Positions 18,189-26,576 of a stretch of DNA of 51,066 nucleotides are shown one piece after another. Made by a program: the position numbers and the translations under genes. This stretch comes from Bacillota bacterium (GTDB lineage Bacteria > Bacillota > Clostridia > Acetivibrionales > DSM-1351): the NCBI GenBank assembly GCA_023416275.1, contig JAEZIB010000052.1:1-51066 (forward strand). Direction: 5' to 3'. Below the pieces are notes generated by a model. The model was not told the origin of the DNA and ran no database searches. It was given only the letters and a program-made list of their open reading frames with translations. Position 1 is the first letter of the stretch, and the number at the start of each line of letters is the position of its first letter.

Positions 18189-18284
18189 GTGCAAAAAATA
18201 GTTCCGCACTTATGGTAATACAGAAGCTAGAGAAAGCCTTCCTTAAGATGAAAAAAATTTGATTTGAATGCTCTGAAAAAGCCC
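18189..18284 (+). pseudogene. Internally deleted PhnB/VOC-family gene
   Basis: AAAGGAGG stands six bases before GTG 18189, which starts MQKIVPHLW, the N-terminus of the PhnB/3-demethylubiquinone-methyltransferase-like VOC family. The frame then hits TAA. After a frame shift the segment NTEARE appears, followed directly by AFLKMKK and, one more base shift later, FDLNALKKA. Those are the start and end of a ~150-residue protein; the middle is missing. So this is a deletion and frameshift relic with an intact translation start. Confidence 0.65.
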
Positions 18285-18377
18285 GTTTGGGAAACTAGTA
18301 TGTAGAAGAGCTATATGAAACAAAAGCAATCAGCTTCATTTTTACTTTTAAAAATTTATTTTTACTTTAGTTATTGT

Positions 18378-18406
18378 TTGACATTATATAATAATGTTAT
18401 TATACT
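18378..18406 (+). promoter_or_regulatory. Sigma-A-type promoter of the transketolase genes
   Basis: TTGACA (18378-18383), a 17-bp spacer and TATACT (18401-18406). Transcription would begin near 18413, giving a leader of about 95 nt before the transketolase start. Confidence 0.7.
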
Positions 18407-18457
18407 AAAAACAATAACGGAGTATCGATATTGGAAATAACTGAAAATACTTTGATG

Positions 18458-18506
18458 GGAGGTGCCAAGTTCATGTCATAACTTATATTTTATGTAAAAT
18501 TTGAAC
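18458..18506 (+). promoter_or_regulatory. Shared 5' leader, copy before transketolase
   Basis: Strong ribosome site GGAGG (18458-18462) in the context GGAGGTGCCAAGTTCATG. It is 44 nt from the next start codon and serves directly only a two-codon frame ATG TCA TAA (18473-18481). No other ribosome site precedes the transketolase ATG. A homologous leader (GGAGGTGCTAGTTCAT) sits at 20652-20714 before the first condensation gene. Both end with GAACAT close to the start. Confidence 0.45.
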
Positions 18507-19355
18507 ATGGACATATATATGAAAAAATTAGAATTTCAAAAAATGGCAAATGAAATCCGAAAAGGAATTGTAACAGCAGTGTATAGTGCAAAGAGCGGAC
18601 ATCCAGGTGGTTCTTTGTCAGCAGCAGATATTTTTACTTATCTATATTTTAATGAAATGAATATTGACCCCAAAAATCCTAAAAAGGAAGATCGAGATCG
18701 CTTTGTTTTATCAAAAGGTCATGTGGCTCCGGGACTTTATTCCACATTAGCAAATAGAGGATATTTCCCAGTAGAAGATCTTAAAACTTTGCGTCATGTA
18801 GGTTCTTATCTTCAAGGTCATCCTGAAATGAAGCATATTCCAGGAGTTGACATGTCAAGTGGTTCATTGGGACAAGGTCTTTCTGCAGCAGTTGGAATGG
18901 CACTGTCTGCAAAAATGGATAATAAGAGCTACCGTGTTTATGCTCTCACAGGAGACGGAGAGCTTCAGGAAGGTCAGATATGGGAAGCTGCAATGTTCGC
19001 TGGACATAGAAAGCTGGACAATTTAGTAGTAATTGTTGACAATAACAATTTACAAATAGATGGCTGTATTAGTGATGTGTGTTCACCATATCCTATTGAT
19101 AAGAAATTTGAAGCCTTCAATTTTCATGTAATTAATGCAGATGCAAATGATTTTGATTCCTTAGAGGCAGCTTTTAAAGAAGCTAGAGAAACAAAAGGTA
19201 TGCCTTCCGTAATTATTGCAAAAAGTATTAAGGGAAAAGGCGTTTCATTTATGCAAAACAAGGCTGGCTGGCATGGAAAGGCTCCAAATGATGAGGAATT
19301 TGAAATTGCTATGAAAGAATTGGAGAAAGCAGGTGAAGAACTATGCCAGAAATAA
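18507..19355 (+). CDS. Transketolase, N-terminal (thiamine-diphosphate binding) subunit
   Basis: A 282-residue half-transketolase. It contains SGHPGGSLSAADI (about 30-42), the TPP/Mg-binding stretch GDGELQEGQIWEA with a distal NNNLQ, and an intact KSIKGKGVSFM loop. With the next gene it would form a two-subunit transketolase moving C2 ketol units in the pentose phosphate pathway, or a dedicated acyloin-type step. I prefer ATG 18507 to TTG 18501 because it aligns with the start of the condensation gene in the shared leader; ATG 18519 is also possible. It overlaps the next gene by 13 bases. Confidence 0.88.
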   Translation: MDIYMKKLEFQKMANEIRKGIVTAVYSAKSGHPGGSLSAADIFTYLYFNEMNIDPKNPKKEDRDRFVLSKGHVAPGLYSTLANRGYFPVEDLKTLRHVGSYLQGHPEMKHIPGVDMSSGSLGQGLSAAVGMALSAKMDNKSYRVYALTGDGELQEGQIWEAAMFAGHRKLDNLVVIVDNNNLQIDGCISDVCSPYPIDKKFEAFNFHVINADANDFDSLEAAFKEARETKGMPSVIIAKSIKGKGVSFMQNKAGWHGKAPNDEEFEIAMKELEKAGEELCQK

Positions 19356-20284
19356 AGAAGATTGCTACAAGAGAAAGCTATGGAAAGGCATTGGCTGAAT
19401 TAGGAGCCAAATATGACAATTTAGTGGTATTAGATGCTGACCTTGCTGGAGCAACAAAAACAGATACTTTTATGAAGGTATTTCCTGAGCGTCACATAGA
19501 TTGCGGTATTGCAGAAGCAAACATGACAGGAATTGGAGCTGGAATGGCTACAACTGGAAAGGTTCCATTTATAAGTACCTTTGCCATGTTTGCAGCAGGA
19601 CGTGCATTTGAACAGGTACGTAATTCCATTGGCTATCCGCATCTGAATGTAAAGATAGGTGCCACACATGCAGGAATTTCAGTTGGTGAAGATGGGGCTT
19701 CTCATCAGTGCAATGAAGATATTGCATTAATGAGAACAATACCTGGGATGACTATTATCAACCCATCTGATGATGTAGAGGCAAAGGCTGCCGTTGATGC
19801 TGCATACAATCACGTAGGTCCTGTCTATCTCAGATTTGGAAGATTAGCAGTTCCTGTAATTAATGACAATGCTGAATATAAATTTGAGCTTGGAAAAGGC
19901 ATTGTATTAAGAGAAGGAAAAGACTTAACTATAGTTGCAACAGGTCTTGAAGTTTCTGAAAGCTTAGCTGCAGCTGAGAAATTAGCGGCTGAGGGCATAC
20001 AGGCAAGAGTAATAAACATTCATACAATTAAGCCATTAGATGAAGAGCTTATAATAAAAGCAGCAAAAGAAACTGGCAAAATTGTAACAGTGGAAGAGCA
20101 CTCTGTTATAGGTGGATTGGGCAGTGCGGTATGTGATTGCTTGGCTGCGAACGCACCTACAAAAGTGTTGAAAATTGGTATAAACGACGTGTTTGGCGAA
20201 TCAGGTCCTGCTAAGGAACTACTTGCAAAGTATGGTCTTGATGCAGATGGAATCTATAAGAAGATAAAGGAATTCTTGGCATAA
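19343..20284 (+). CDS. Transketolase, C-terminal subunit
   Basis: A 313-residue partner of the preceding gene. It has the pyrimidine-binding Glu region (DCGIAEANMTGIGAGMA around residues 50-66, Glu being the cofactor-activating residue), GATHAGISVGEDGASHQ and the C-terminal transketolase domain with VEEHSVIGGLGSAV. Clostridia commonly encode transketolase as two genes, so this may simply be housekeeping; the shared leader with the acyl-transfer locus downstream hints at co-regulation. The start overlaps the upstream gene by 13 bases. Confidence 0.9.
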   Translation: MPEIKKIATRESYGKALAELGAKYDNLVVLDADLAGATKTDTFMKVFPERHIDCGIAEANMTGIGAGMATTGKVPFISTFAMFAAGRAFEQVRNSIGYPHLNVKIGATHAGISVGEDGASHQCNEDIALMRTIPGMTIINPSDDVEAKAAVDAAYNHVGPVYLRFGRLAVPVINDNAEYKFELGKGIVLREGKDLTIVATGLEVSESLAAAEKLAAEGIQARVINIHTIKPLDEELIIKAAKETGKIVTVEEHSVIGGLGSAVCDCLAANAPTKVLKIGINDVFGESGPAKELLAKYGLDADGIYKKIKEFLA

Positions 20285-20365
20285 GAGGTTAGATAAATAC
20301 CTTTTAGTATGCTAGTAAGTTAATTGCTCTTCTTTTAGCTTACCGAATATAAATGTTCTTAATAT

Positions 20366-20418
20366 AAATACACTTCAAATGTTAGTGTTTAGTCTAATAT
20401 TTGTAGTGTATTTTTTAT
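20366..20418 (+). terminator. Terminator of the transketolase operon
   Basis: A long stem AAATACACT/AGTGTATTT with an inner CAAAT/ATTTG and TTAG/CTAA, ending in TTTTTT. It separates the transketolase transcript from the condensation gene. Confidence 0.75.
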
Positions 20419-20651
20419 TTGGCTCATATATCTAAATCAAATTTTCTTGTCTTGAACTTTAAATTATTTTAACGCCTATGTAGAGCGTAATACAAATTTT
20501 TATAAACTGATAGTATTTGTAGCTTCCACAAGTTAACTTAATAACTGTAACATAAACATTATGGGATTAATAATATGGGATTATAAGTAATTTAGCACTG
20601 GAGTCTGCCTGTAGAAAAATAGTGTTTAAAGAGAAGTTAGAATCATATATA

Positions 20652-20714
20652 GGAGGTGCTAGTTCATTTCATTTCTTTTGTGATTTATAAAGAATATGAG
20701 ACAAGAACATTATA
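20652..20714 (+). promoter_or_regulatory. Shared 5' leader, copy before condensation gene 1
   Basis: GGAGG (20652-20656) in GGAGGTGCTAGTTCATTTCAT is 58 nt upstream of the ATG, and no nearer ribosome site is present. It aligns with 18458-18506 over most of its length, differing mainly by a ~14-nt insertion. The pairing GTTC/GAAC in both copies could bring the ribosome site near the start. Upstream, 20419-20651 holds no gene. Confidence 0.45.
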
Positions 20715-22208
20715 ATGGAAAATAATTGGCAATATAAAAAAATCGAAATGGAACTTCAAAAATTACAATTAGCTGCAACTAATTATTTTAACAATATTAG
20801 AGAGCTGTTTGAGAACTACATTAAATATTATAGAACGACATATGACAGCACATTTAATAAGTCTGGAACTTTATCTAGCATTATACCTGCAAGCGGGTAT
20901 GATATATTTAACTATATTGCTAAGTATGGATTGGCAAATTTTCAAATCCAATTTGTGATGAGCCTAGATGGCAGACTGAACTTTGACAGACTTGTAAGGG
21001 CTGTGAGACTTTCATTTGATGCAGAACCTATTTTGGGTTGCAGATTTGTTTATAGTAATCCGCCATATTGGAAACGTTTTGACAACCTAGAAAGTATTGA
21101 GTTTTGCAAGCTAACTGTAACAGACAATCCCGATGAGGCTATTTCACAGTTTTTGGAAAGAACTATGGATATGGATAAGGATCCAATGGTTTTGATTGAA
21201 CTGATACGTTCGGGACAAAGTGATACTTTGGTTTTGAAAATCAATCATGTATGCTGTGACGGAGCTGGTGCAAAGGAATATATAAAACTTCTATCTGATA
21301 CGTATAACAGAATTTCTGATGAGGATAATGTTTTTATTCCACAGCCAAGTGTACGGGACAAAAAGGATCATGACAGTTTAAGAAATACAATTAGCAAATT
21401 CAATCCTATGACATCATATACTCCGCTGCAGCAAATGCCCTTAACTACATGGAATTTTCCTTGGAGGAATATTAAAATAGGCGATACAGGCTTTGAAATG
21501 CGTAGACTTCCAGAGGGGTGTTTGGATTCCTTAAAAGTATATGCTAGAGCAAGAGGTGCAACAATTAATGATTTGCTGTTAACTGCAATTTATAGGGCTA
21601 TGTTTGAAATATCCAAGCCGCCCTATGGTTTGCCAATGGATATCTCAATCACATCTGACTTACGCAGGTATCTTCCAGATAATAAGGCTCATGCAATACG
21701 AAATTTCTCAAGTGGTGCTATATTTAGAATTGGAAGAAAGGCTAACGAATTATTTGAAGAAACATTATCCAGGGTTATGGTGGTAACAAAAGATTTTAAA
21801 AATAGGCATCCTAGTATTGCAAGTATTATAGGTGTAGAAAATTTTGAAAAAATTAATTTTCATCAGTTTTGTACTTATTTTAAAGCTATGTCTCAAGCAG
21901 TTGAATTAGTTTCACAAAACCCATTTTTTGTATTTAACAGGTGTTCTCCTGTGTTATCAAATATTGGCTTTATTTCAAAGTCTTTAGTTAAATTTGGAGA
22001 GAATACTGTAACTGATTTGTACTGCATTCCGCCAGCTGTACGTGCACCTGGGATTCTAATTGTGTCTAGCACCTATAACGATATAGTGACATTGGCAATA
22101 GGCTATTACAAGCCTTCAGTTCAAAGAACAGATATTGAGGGGCTTCTAAATAAAATTAGGGATGAATTGATTCAAAGTTGTAATCATGAGTTCACACATT
22201 TCCATTAA
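20715..22208 (+). CDS. Condensation/acyltransferase-like protein 1
   Basis: A 497-residue stand-alone member of the condensation-domain/alcohol-acetyltransferase superfamily (CoA-dependent acyltransferase fold). Residues 1-50 are an amphipathic helical region; the core begins at IIPASGYDIFNYI. The catalytic HxxxDG motif is HVCCDG (178-183), with His178 intact. A second conserved block, PPAVRAPGILIV, is near the C-terminus. It should transfer an acyl group from a carrier protein or CoA to a hydroxyl or amine acceptor. It has two paralogues on the other strand (24553 and 26577) and lies upstream of a carrier protein, KAS III and SDR. Confidence 0.8.
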   Translation: MENNWQYKKIEMELQKLQLAATNYFNNIRELFENYIKYYRTTYDSTFNKSGTLSSIIPASGYDIFNYIAKYGLANFQIQFVMSLDGRLNFDRLVRAVRLSFDAEPILGCRFVYSNPPYWKRFDNLESIEFCKLTVTDNPDEAISQFLERTMDMDKDPMVLIELIRSGQSDTLVLKINHVCCDGAGAKEYIKLLSDTYNRISDEDNVFIPQPSVRDKKDHDSLRNTISKFNPMTSYTPLQQMPLTTWNFPWRNIKIGDTGFEMRRLPEGCLDSLKVYARARGATINDLLLTAIYRAMFEISKPPYGLPMDISITSDLRRYLPDNKAHAIRNFSSGAIFRIGRKANELFEETLSRVMVVTKDFKNRHPSIASIIGVENFEKINFHQFCTYFKAMSQAVELVSQNPFFVFNRCSPVLSNIGFISKSLVKFGENTVTDLYCIPPAVRAPGILIVSSTYNDIVTLAIGYYKPSVQRTDIEGLLNKIRDELIQSCNHEFTHFH

Positions 22209-22265
22209 TAAGAATATATTATTAAGTAAACATAACTAAAGTGAAGGTTTGTACGCGTAGTAAAA

Positions 22266-22339
22266 GCTTCAGCAATACGAAGCAGAGCTTGAGTTTATAA
22301 GCCGAGGCTTTCTATATAAGTAGCGTCTCACCAACGCTA
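22266..22339 (+). other. Three consecutive stem-loops upstream of the carrier-protein gene
   Basis: GCTTC/GAAGC (22266-22270 with 22279-22283), AAGCC-ga-GGCTT (22299-22310), and TAGCGT/ACGCTA (22321-22326 with 22334-22339). This closely packed series within the 225-bp gap may be mRNA structure controlling the downstream genes. It fits no riboswitch class I know. Confidence 0.35.
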
Positions 22340-22408
22340 AGATGGTAGTTTAACTCAATTTAGATGAAAGTGGAGGGGGAGATAAGCTACTAAAAATATT
22401 ATTTTTGT

Positions 22409-22433
22409 GCCCAAAGTGGGCGTGGAGGTTAGT
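22409..22433 (+). promoter_or_regulatory. Hairpin abutting the ribosome site of the carrier-protein gene
   Basis: GCCCA-aag-TGGGC ends directly before GTGGAGGTTAGTATG, the ribosome site and start. A matching hairpin (UCCCA-aaa-UGGGG) followed by GTGGAGGTTAATATG precedes condensation gene 2 on the minus strand (26008-26035). Confidence 0.5.
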
Positions 22434-22652
22434 ATGACTGTTAAAGAGAAGATTAATTTATTAGAAGAATTGTTGCTTGTTGAAAAAGACACCTTAAAGG
22501 AAACTACAGAATTAAATAGTATAGGTGAATGGGACTCTATGGCTGTAATATCTACTATTGCTATGTTTGATAGTGTTTTTGGTAAGGATATTAAAACTGA
22601 AGAGATTAAAAAGTTTAAAACAGTAAAAGACATAATTGATAAGATGGAATGA
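22434..22652 (+). CDS. Acyl/peptidyl carrier protein
   Basis: A 72-residue carrier protein. Ser35 in GEWDSMAVIS is the predicted phosphopantetheine attachment site (D-S-M/L motif), and the helical layout of KEKINLLEELLLVE and FKTVKDIIDKM flanks it. ATG 22434 follows GGAGG by five bases; the longer GTG frame at 22407 is hairpin leader. It is distinct from a housekeeping AcpP, which normally has GADSLD. It probably carries the acyl unit made by the KAS III and SDR enzymes that follow. Confidence 0.82.
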   Translation: MTVKEKINLLEELLLVEKDTLKETTELNSIGEWDSMAVISTIAMFDSVFGKDIKTEEIKKFKTVKDIIDKME

Positions 22653-22663
22653 GGTGCAAATAA

Positions 22664-23719
22664 TTGGCTGACGGGATATTGAAAAATGTAGAAATTAGAG
22701 GTATAACATGTGCAGTGCCTGAGAAAGTTGTAAGAAATGAAATGTATGCTCCTGTTTTTGGAGAGGATAAAGTTAAAAAATTTATCAATATGACAGGTGT
22801 AAAAACACGACACGTGGCTGCGGATGAGCAGTGTACCTCAGATTTATGTTATGTTGCAGCTAAAAACCTTATGGAAAGGTTGGATTGGGAAGCTTCAACA
22901 ATTGATGCTTTAATTCTGATTACCCAAACTCCTGATTATGCAGTACCTGCAACTGCATGTGTTCTTCAATACAGACTTGGATTAAGTGAAGATTGTATTG
23001 CCTTTGACATAAATCTCGGCTGCTCTGCGTATGTTTATGGGCTATGGCAGGCAGCAACGATGATTTCAACGCAGAATATTAACAGAGTTCTTCTTCTTGT
23101 TGGTGATACTAGTAATTTTGGAATAAATCCCAGAGACAGCGGGACTGCAATGATTTTTGGTGATGGTGGAACCGCAACGGCTTTGGAAAGGTCGGAAGGA
23201 AAGGAAATTAAATATTTCTTGAAAACAAAAGGCAGCGGATATAAATGCATAATGGTTCCCGCTGGTCATGCAAGAAGCAGAAGTAAAACAAACATGAATT
23301 CATCAGATTACGAATTAGCTATGAATGGTGCTGATATTTTTAACTTTGCAATAACTGACGTACAAAAAGGCTTATCTGATTTTATGTCACAATATTCAAT
23401 TGATAAGAATAATGTGGATATGTTTGTATTTCATCAAGCAAATTTATTTATTATTAAACATTTAGCCAATAAGCTGGGTATATCTCTTGGGAAGGTACCC
23501 GTATCTATTGACAGATATGGTAACACAAGCGGTGAGTCCATTCCGCTGACGCTTGTTGATGCTTTGGGAGAAGATACATCTGATGACACTATAAAGCTTG
23601 TAATGTGCGGTTTTGGTGTAGGATTATCCTATGGGGGTATATATTTGGAAATGAAAAAGTCTGTCTGCCTTCCAATGATATACACGAATTATTATTTTAA
23701 TGGGGATGATAAAATTTGA
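22664..23719 (+). CDS. Beta-ketoacyl-ACP synthase III (KAS III/FabH-like)
   Basis: A 351-residue thiolase-fold condensing enzyme with an intact triad: Cys120 in INLGCSAYVYG, His257 in VFHQAN, Asn287 in RYGNTSG. It joins an acyl-CoA starter to malonyl-ACP. The TTG start has GAGGTG seven bases upstream, eleven bases after the carrier-protein stop. Similar KAS III-carrier-SDR trios make 3-hydroxyacyl groups for glycan or small-molecule decoration in other bacteria. Here the product is unknown. The SDR start overlaps its stop codon. Confidence 0.87.
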   Translation: MADGILKNVEIRGITCAVPEKVVRNEMYAPVFGEDKVKKFINMTGVKTRHVAADEQCTSDLCYVAAKNLMERLDWEASTIDALILITQTPDYAVPATACVLQYRLGLSEDCIAFDINLGCSAYVYGLWQAATMISTQNINRVLLLVGDTSNFGINPRDSGTAMIFGDGGTATALERSEGKEIKYFLKTKGSGYKCIMVPAGHARSRSKTNMNSSDYELAMNGADIFNFAITDVQKGLSDFMSQYSIDKNNVDMFVFHQANLFIIKHLANKLGISLGKVPVSIDRYGNTSGESIPLTLVDALGEDTSDDTIKLVMCGFGVGLSYGGIYLEMKKSVCLPMIYTNYYFNGDDKI

Positions 23720-24477
23720 TAAACCCAATGGAATTGAGTGGTAAAAATATATTGATTACCGGGGCTTCGTCAGGGATAGGAAGAGATATTTCTATATTTT
23801 TAAGCAGGCTTGGAGGAAATGTTATTATGGCTGCCCGAAATGAAGAAAAGCTGAAAGAGACTTACAAAGAATTGGAGCCTGGCAATCATTCCTATTACTT
23901 AATTGATTTAAACAATTTAAAGGCTATTGAAGGTATGCTAGATGACATATGCAGCGGTGATAGGAAGCTTAACGGGATTGTTTATTCAGCAGGAATATCC
24001 CGTACAGTTCCTATACAGTACTTAAAAATGGAAGATTTAATGAATATTATGTCAGTTAATTTTTATGCCTTTATGGAGCTTGTAAAGCATTTTTCAAAAC
24101 GAAAGTATAATGATAAGGGAGGTAGCATAGTGGCAATATCTTCTATTTCCAGTAGAGTTGGAGCCAGAGGGCTATCTGCTTATTGTGCAAGCAAGGGAGC
24201 TCTTGATAGTTCCATCAGATCATTAGCGGTGGAACTGGCAGCGAAAAATATTAGAATAAATTCTGTTGCACCCAGTATGATAAAAACTCAAATATATGAC
24301 GGCTTAGTAGAGCTTGTCAACAATAATAATTTTGAAGCAGACTTAAAGAAAAGGCAAGTTATGGGTTTGGGAAAACCAGAGGATGTTGCCGGAGCAGCGG
24401 CATTTTTACTCAGCGATGCAGCTAAATTTATTACAGGTACGTCCATGATAGTTGATGGGGGATATTTGGCGCACTAG
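23716..24477 (+). CDS. SDR oxidoreductase, FabG-like
   Basis: A 253-residue short-chain dehydrogenase/reductase. It shows the cofactor motif TGASSGIG (15-22), the YSAG variant of NNAG (88-91), catalytic Ser141, Tyr154 and Lys158 (YCASK), and the C-terminal FITGTSMIVDGGY signature. It most likely reduces the beta-ketoacyl-carrier product of the neighbouring KAS III. TTG 23716 is chosen since GGGGAT lies about eight bases upstream, and it overlaps the KAS III stop by four bases, indicating coupled translation. Confidence 0.87.
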   Translation: MINPMELSGKNILITGASSGIGRDISIFLSRLGGNVIMAARNEEKLKETYKELEPGNHSYYLIDLNNLKAIEGMLDDICSGDRKLNGIVYSAGISRTVPIQYLKMEDLMNIMSVNFYAFMELVKHFSKRKYNDKGGSIVAISSISSRVGARGLSAYCASKGALDSSIRSLAVELAAKNIRINSVAPSMIKTQIYDGLVELVNNNNFEADLKKRQVMGLGKPEDVAGAAAFLLSDAAKFITGTSMIVDGGYLAH

Positions 24478-24498
24478 TCAATTTAAAATATATAAGTT

Positions 24499-24528
24499 AA
24501 AGACATGATAAGATACCATGTCTTTTTT
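24499..24528. terminator. Terminator between convergent acyl-transfer genes
   Basis: AAAGACATG-N9-CATGTCTTT followed by TTT. It ends the plus-strand operon and may also serve condensation gene 2 arriving from the other side. Confidence 0.75.
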
Positions 24529-24552
24529 CTTTAATATGTCAGCAAAATTGGT

Positions 24553-26007
24553 TCATATCTCACAACCCATAATAAGCTCCTCTTTAATTTTATTAAGAAG
24601 CATATCAATATTGTCTTTGCTAACTGTTCCTTTATAATAACCGGCAGCCAGCGTTAAAACAGAATTGTAGGTACATGCCATCAATAAAAGTCCCGGTGCA
24701 CGGATAGCTGGAGGTAGAAGATAGCTATCTATTACGGACTGTCTGCCAAACTTAATTAGTGATTTTGAAATACAGCCTAAATTAGATAGGGTGGGAACGC
24801 ATTTATTACCGCAATAAAGGGGACAATACTTTTGTGAATTTCTAGCTTCCTGCGAAGCTTGATAATAAGCCAGTGTTTCTTGGTAATTCAGTTTTTCAAG
24901 TCGCTCAAGACCAAGAGCACTTTGCAAACCAGGATATCCTTGCTTGATTTTCTTCATCATTGCAGCTGTTCTCTGTAAGGTTTCATTGAAGGGCTCATCT
25001 ATCGACATTATAAGCTTGGTGCTTACTGAACCAGAAAAATTCCTTATTGCCTGTGTTTTATGATTAGGAAGGTAACGACGTAAATCTACTGTAATTGGAA
25101 TTTCCATAGGCAGTCCATAAACAGGCTGACCCATTTGAAGCATAGCTCTATAGTATGCAGTTAGAATGAAATCATTAACTGTTACGCCTTTGCTTTTGGA
25201 ATATTTATTTATTACATCAATAAAGCCATAGGGAAGTCTGATAACAGACATATTTGCTATATTTGAACTACATGCTTCCCAGGGGAATGACCACATAGGT
25301 ATGGATACGTCAGACCCAGGTGAGAATATTGAATCTTGATTTGTAATTCCTAATTCTGAGAATAATCTATCTTGATCTTTTCTACCTGCGATTTTAGGTA
25401 CAGGTGTAAAAGCTACATTTTCGTGCTCTATTTTATTGTATATGTCAGATAGTAGCTGTATATATTCTAAGGCTCCTAAACCATCACAGCAAGCATGATT
25501 AATCTTCAATCCAATAACATCATAGTGCTCGCAGCGCATTACTTTCACATTCAGCATAGGATCATTATCTATGTCAAAAGAGCTTTGTATAAAATTAGAA
25601 ATGGATTGGTCAATATCATCTGTTTCCTCCAGTGAAAAATATTTGATTATCCCAATGTTATCTAAAGGTTTCCAATAGGGGTTGGTATCCTCAATAAATC
25701 TGCATTTAAAAACAGGTTCTGCCTCTAATGATAATCTAGCTGCTTGTTCCAATTTATTTAAGTCTATTTTTCCATCCAGTTTCAGTATTGCTTGAATTTG
25801 AAGATTAGAGGTGTTATAACGTGCCACATAATTATATATGTCATGTCCATTAGCAGGGAAAGTGCCTCCCTTTTCCATGTTTCTATTTGGAAAACTGTAG
25901 GCAGACATGAAATTTTCAAACATTTTACCGCAATATTTATAGTAACTAGTTATACTTTCAATAGTTTTATTATAAAAATCTATATTGTATTTGAACATAT
26001 CATTCAT
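24553..26007 (-). CDS. Condensation/acyltransferase-like protein 2
   Basis: A 484-residue paralogue of the protein at 20715. It has a helical N-terminus of ~45 residues (Tyr/Phe-rich), then FPANGHDIYNYVARY, then HACCDG with His171 intact, and the C-terminal PPAIRAPGLLLMA block. The true start is the ATG at 26007, five bases after GTGGAGG; a longer frame to 26115 overlaps the thioesterase gene and lacks a ribosome site. It is last in a minus-strand set with the thioesterase and condensation protein 3, and its leader hairpin matches that of the carrier-protein gene. Confidence 0.8.
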   Translation of the reverse strand: MNDMFKYNIDFYNKTIESITSYYKYCGKMFENFMSAYSFPNRNMEKGGTFPANGHDIYNYVARYNTSNLQIQAILKLDGKIDLNKLEQAARLSLEAEPVFKCRFIEDTNPYWKPLDNIGIIKYFSLEETDDIDQSISNFIQSSFDIDNDPMLNVKVMRCEHYDVIGLKINHACCDGLGALEYIQLLSDIYNKIEHENVAFTPVPKIAGRKDQDRLFSELGITNQDSIFSPGSDVSIPMWSFPWEACSSNIANMSVIRLPYGFIDVINKYSKSKGVTVNDFILTAYYRAMLQMGQPVYGLPMEIPITVDLRRYLPNHKTQAIRNFSGSVSTKLIMSIDEPFNETLQRTAAMMKKIKQGYPGLQSALGLERLEKLNYQETLAYYQASQEARNSQKYCPLYCGNKCVPTLSNLGCISKSLIKFGRQSVIDSYLLPPAIRAPGLLLMACTYNSVLTLAAGYYKGTVSKDNIDMLLNKIKEELIMGCEI

Positions 26008-26035
26008 ATTAACCTCCACACCCCATTTTGGGAGC
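26008..26035 (-). promoter_or_regulatory. Hairpin and ribosome site before condensation gene 2
   Basis: On the minus strand, TCCCA-aaa-TGGGG is followed by TGTGGAGGTTAATATG. This is the counterpart of 22409-22433 at the carrier-protein gene, with 13 of the last 15 or so bases up to the start codon identical. Confidence 0.45.
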
Positions 26036-26101
26036 ATAAGTATAGAAAGTTCATTTTGAGTTGCAGCTATTTTGCTTGTATAGCTGGCAAAACAAATAGT
26101 A

Positions 26102-26527
26102 TTAGCTTTTATCAACTACTAGTGACTGTAGTAATGTGTAAATTTCAGGCGCGGCTTTTTCTATATTAAGTGGTTTAACACCTACGTTAGTCCACCCATG
26201 AACAGTACTTCCTGTTGCTAAAAGCCTACCGTTTATGTTGTTAAGCACTTTGTATTCAAATTTGATCTTGACGATGGAAACAAAGGTTATACAGGTCATT
26301 ACAATTATTTCATCTCCGAATTTTGCAGGGCTTTTATATTTACACTCCATATGTGAAAGAGGAAGATATAATCCCAAAGAATTGATTTTTGAATATGGTA
26401 TACCTGCTTTAACCAAAAAATCTTTCCTCCCTGTTTCAAACCACTCAGGGTAGACGGTATGATGTACTATACCCATTATGTCCGCATCAATAAAGTTTAC
26501 CAAAAAAGAAGTTCGGGTGATAAACAC
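26102..26527 (-). CDS. Acyl-CoA/acyl-carrier thioesterase, hot-dog fold (4HBT/YbgC-like)
   Basis: A 141-residue thioesterase of the 4-hydroxybenzoyl-CoA/YbgC family. The signature is DADIMGIVHHTVYPEWFE near the N-terminus, with the catalytic Asp preceding MGIVHH. It would release or edit acyl groups on the carrier protein. GTG 26527 is eight bases after AGGAGGTG. It lies between condensation genes 3 and 2 with gaps of 49 and 94 bases, which suggests one minus-strand transcript. Confidence 0.8.
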   Translation of the reverse strand: MFITRTSFLVNFIDADIMGIVHHTVYPEWFETGRKDFLVKAGIPYSKINSLGLYLPLSHMECKYKSPAKFGDEIIVMTCITFVSIVKIKFEYKVLNNINGRLLATGSTVHGWTNVGVKPLNIEKAAPEIYTLLQSLVVDKS

Positions 26528-26576
26528 GGACTGGACACCTCCTGTTCAAAGGGTTTAACTCCTTAGGTACAAAAAT

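Noticed and set aside
22209..22433. Known riboswitch upstream of the carrier-protein gene
   Set aside because: Several stem-loops are present, but no conserved core of a riboswitch class I know (TPP, SAM, c-di-GMP, T-box) is visible.
22407..22433. Nine-residue N-terminal extension of the carrier protein (PKVGVEVS)
   Set aside because: The matching sequence before condensation gene 2 conserves a hairpin and ribosome site rather than a protein end; the ATG at 22434 is ideally spaced.
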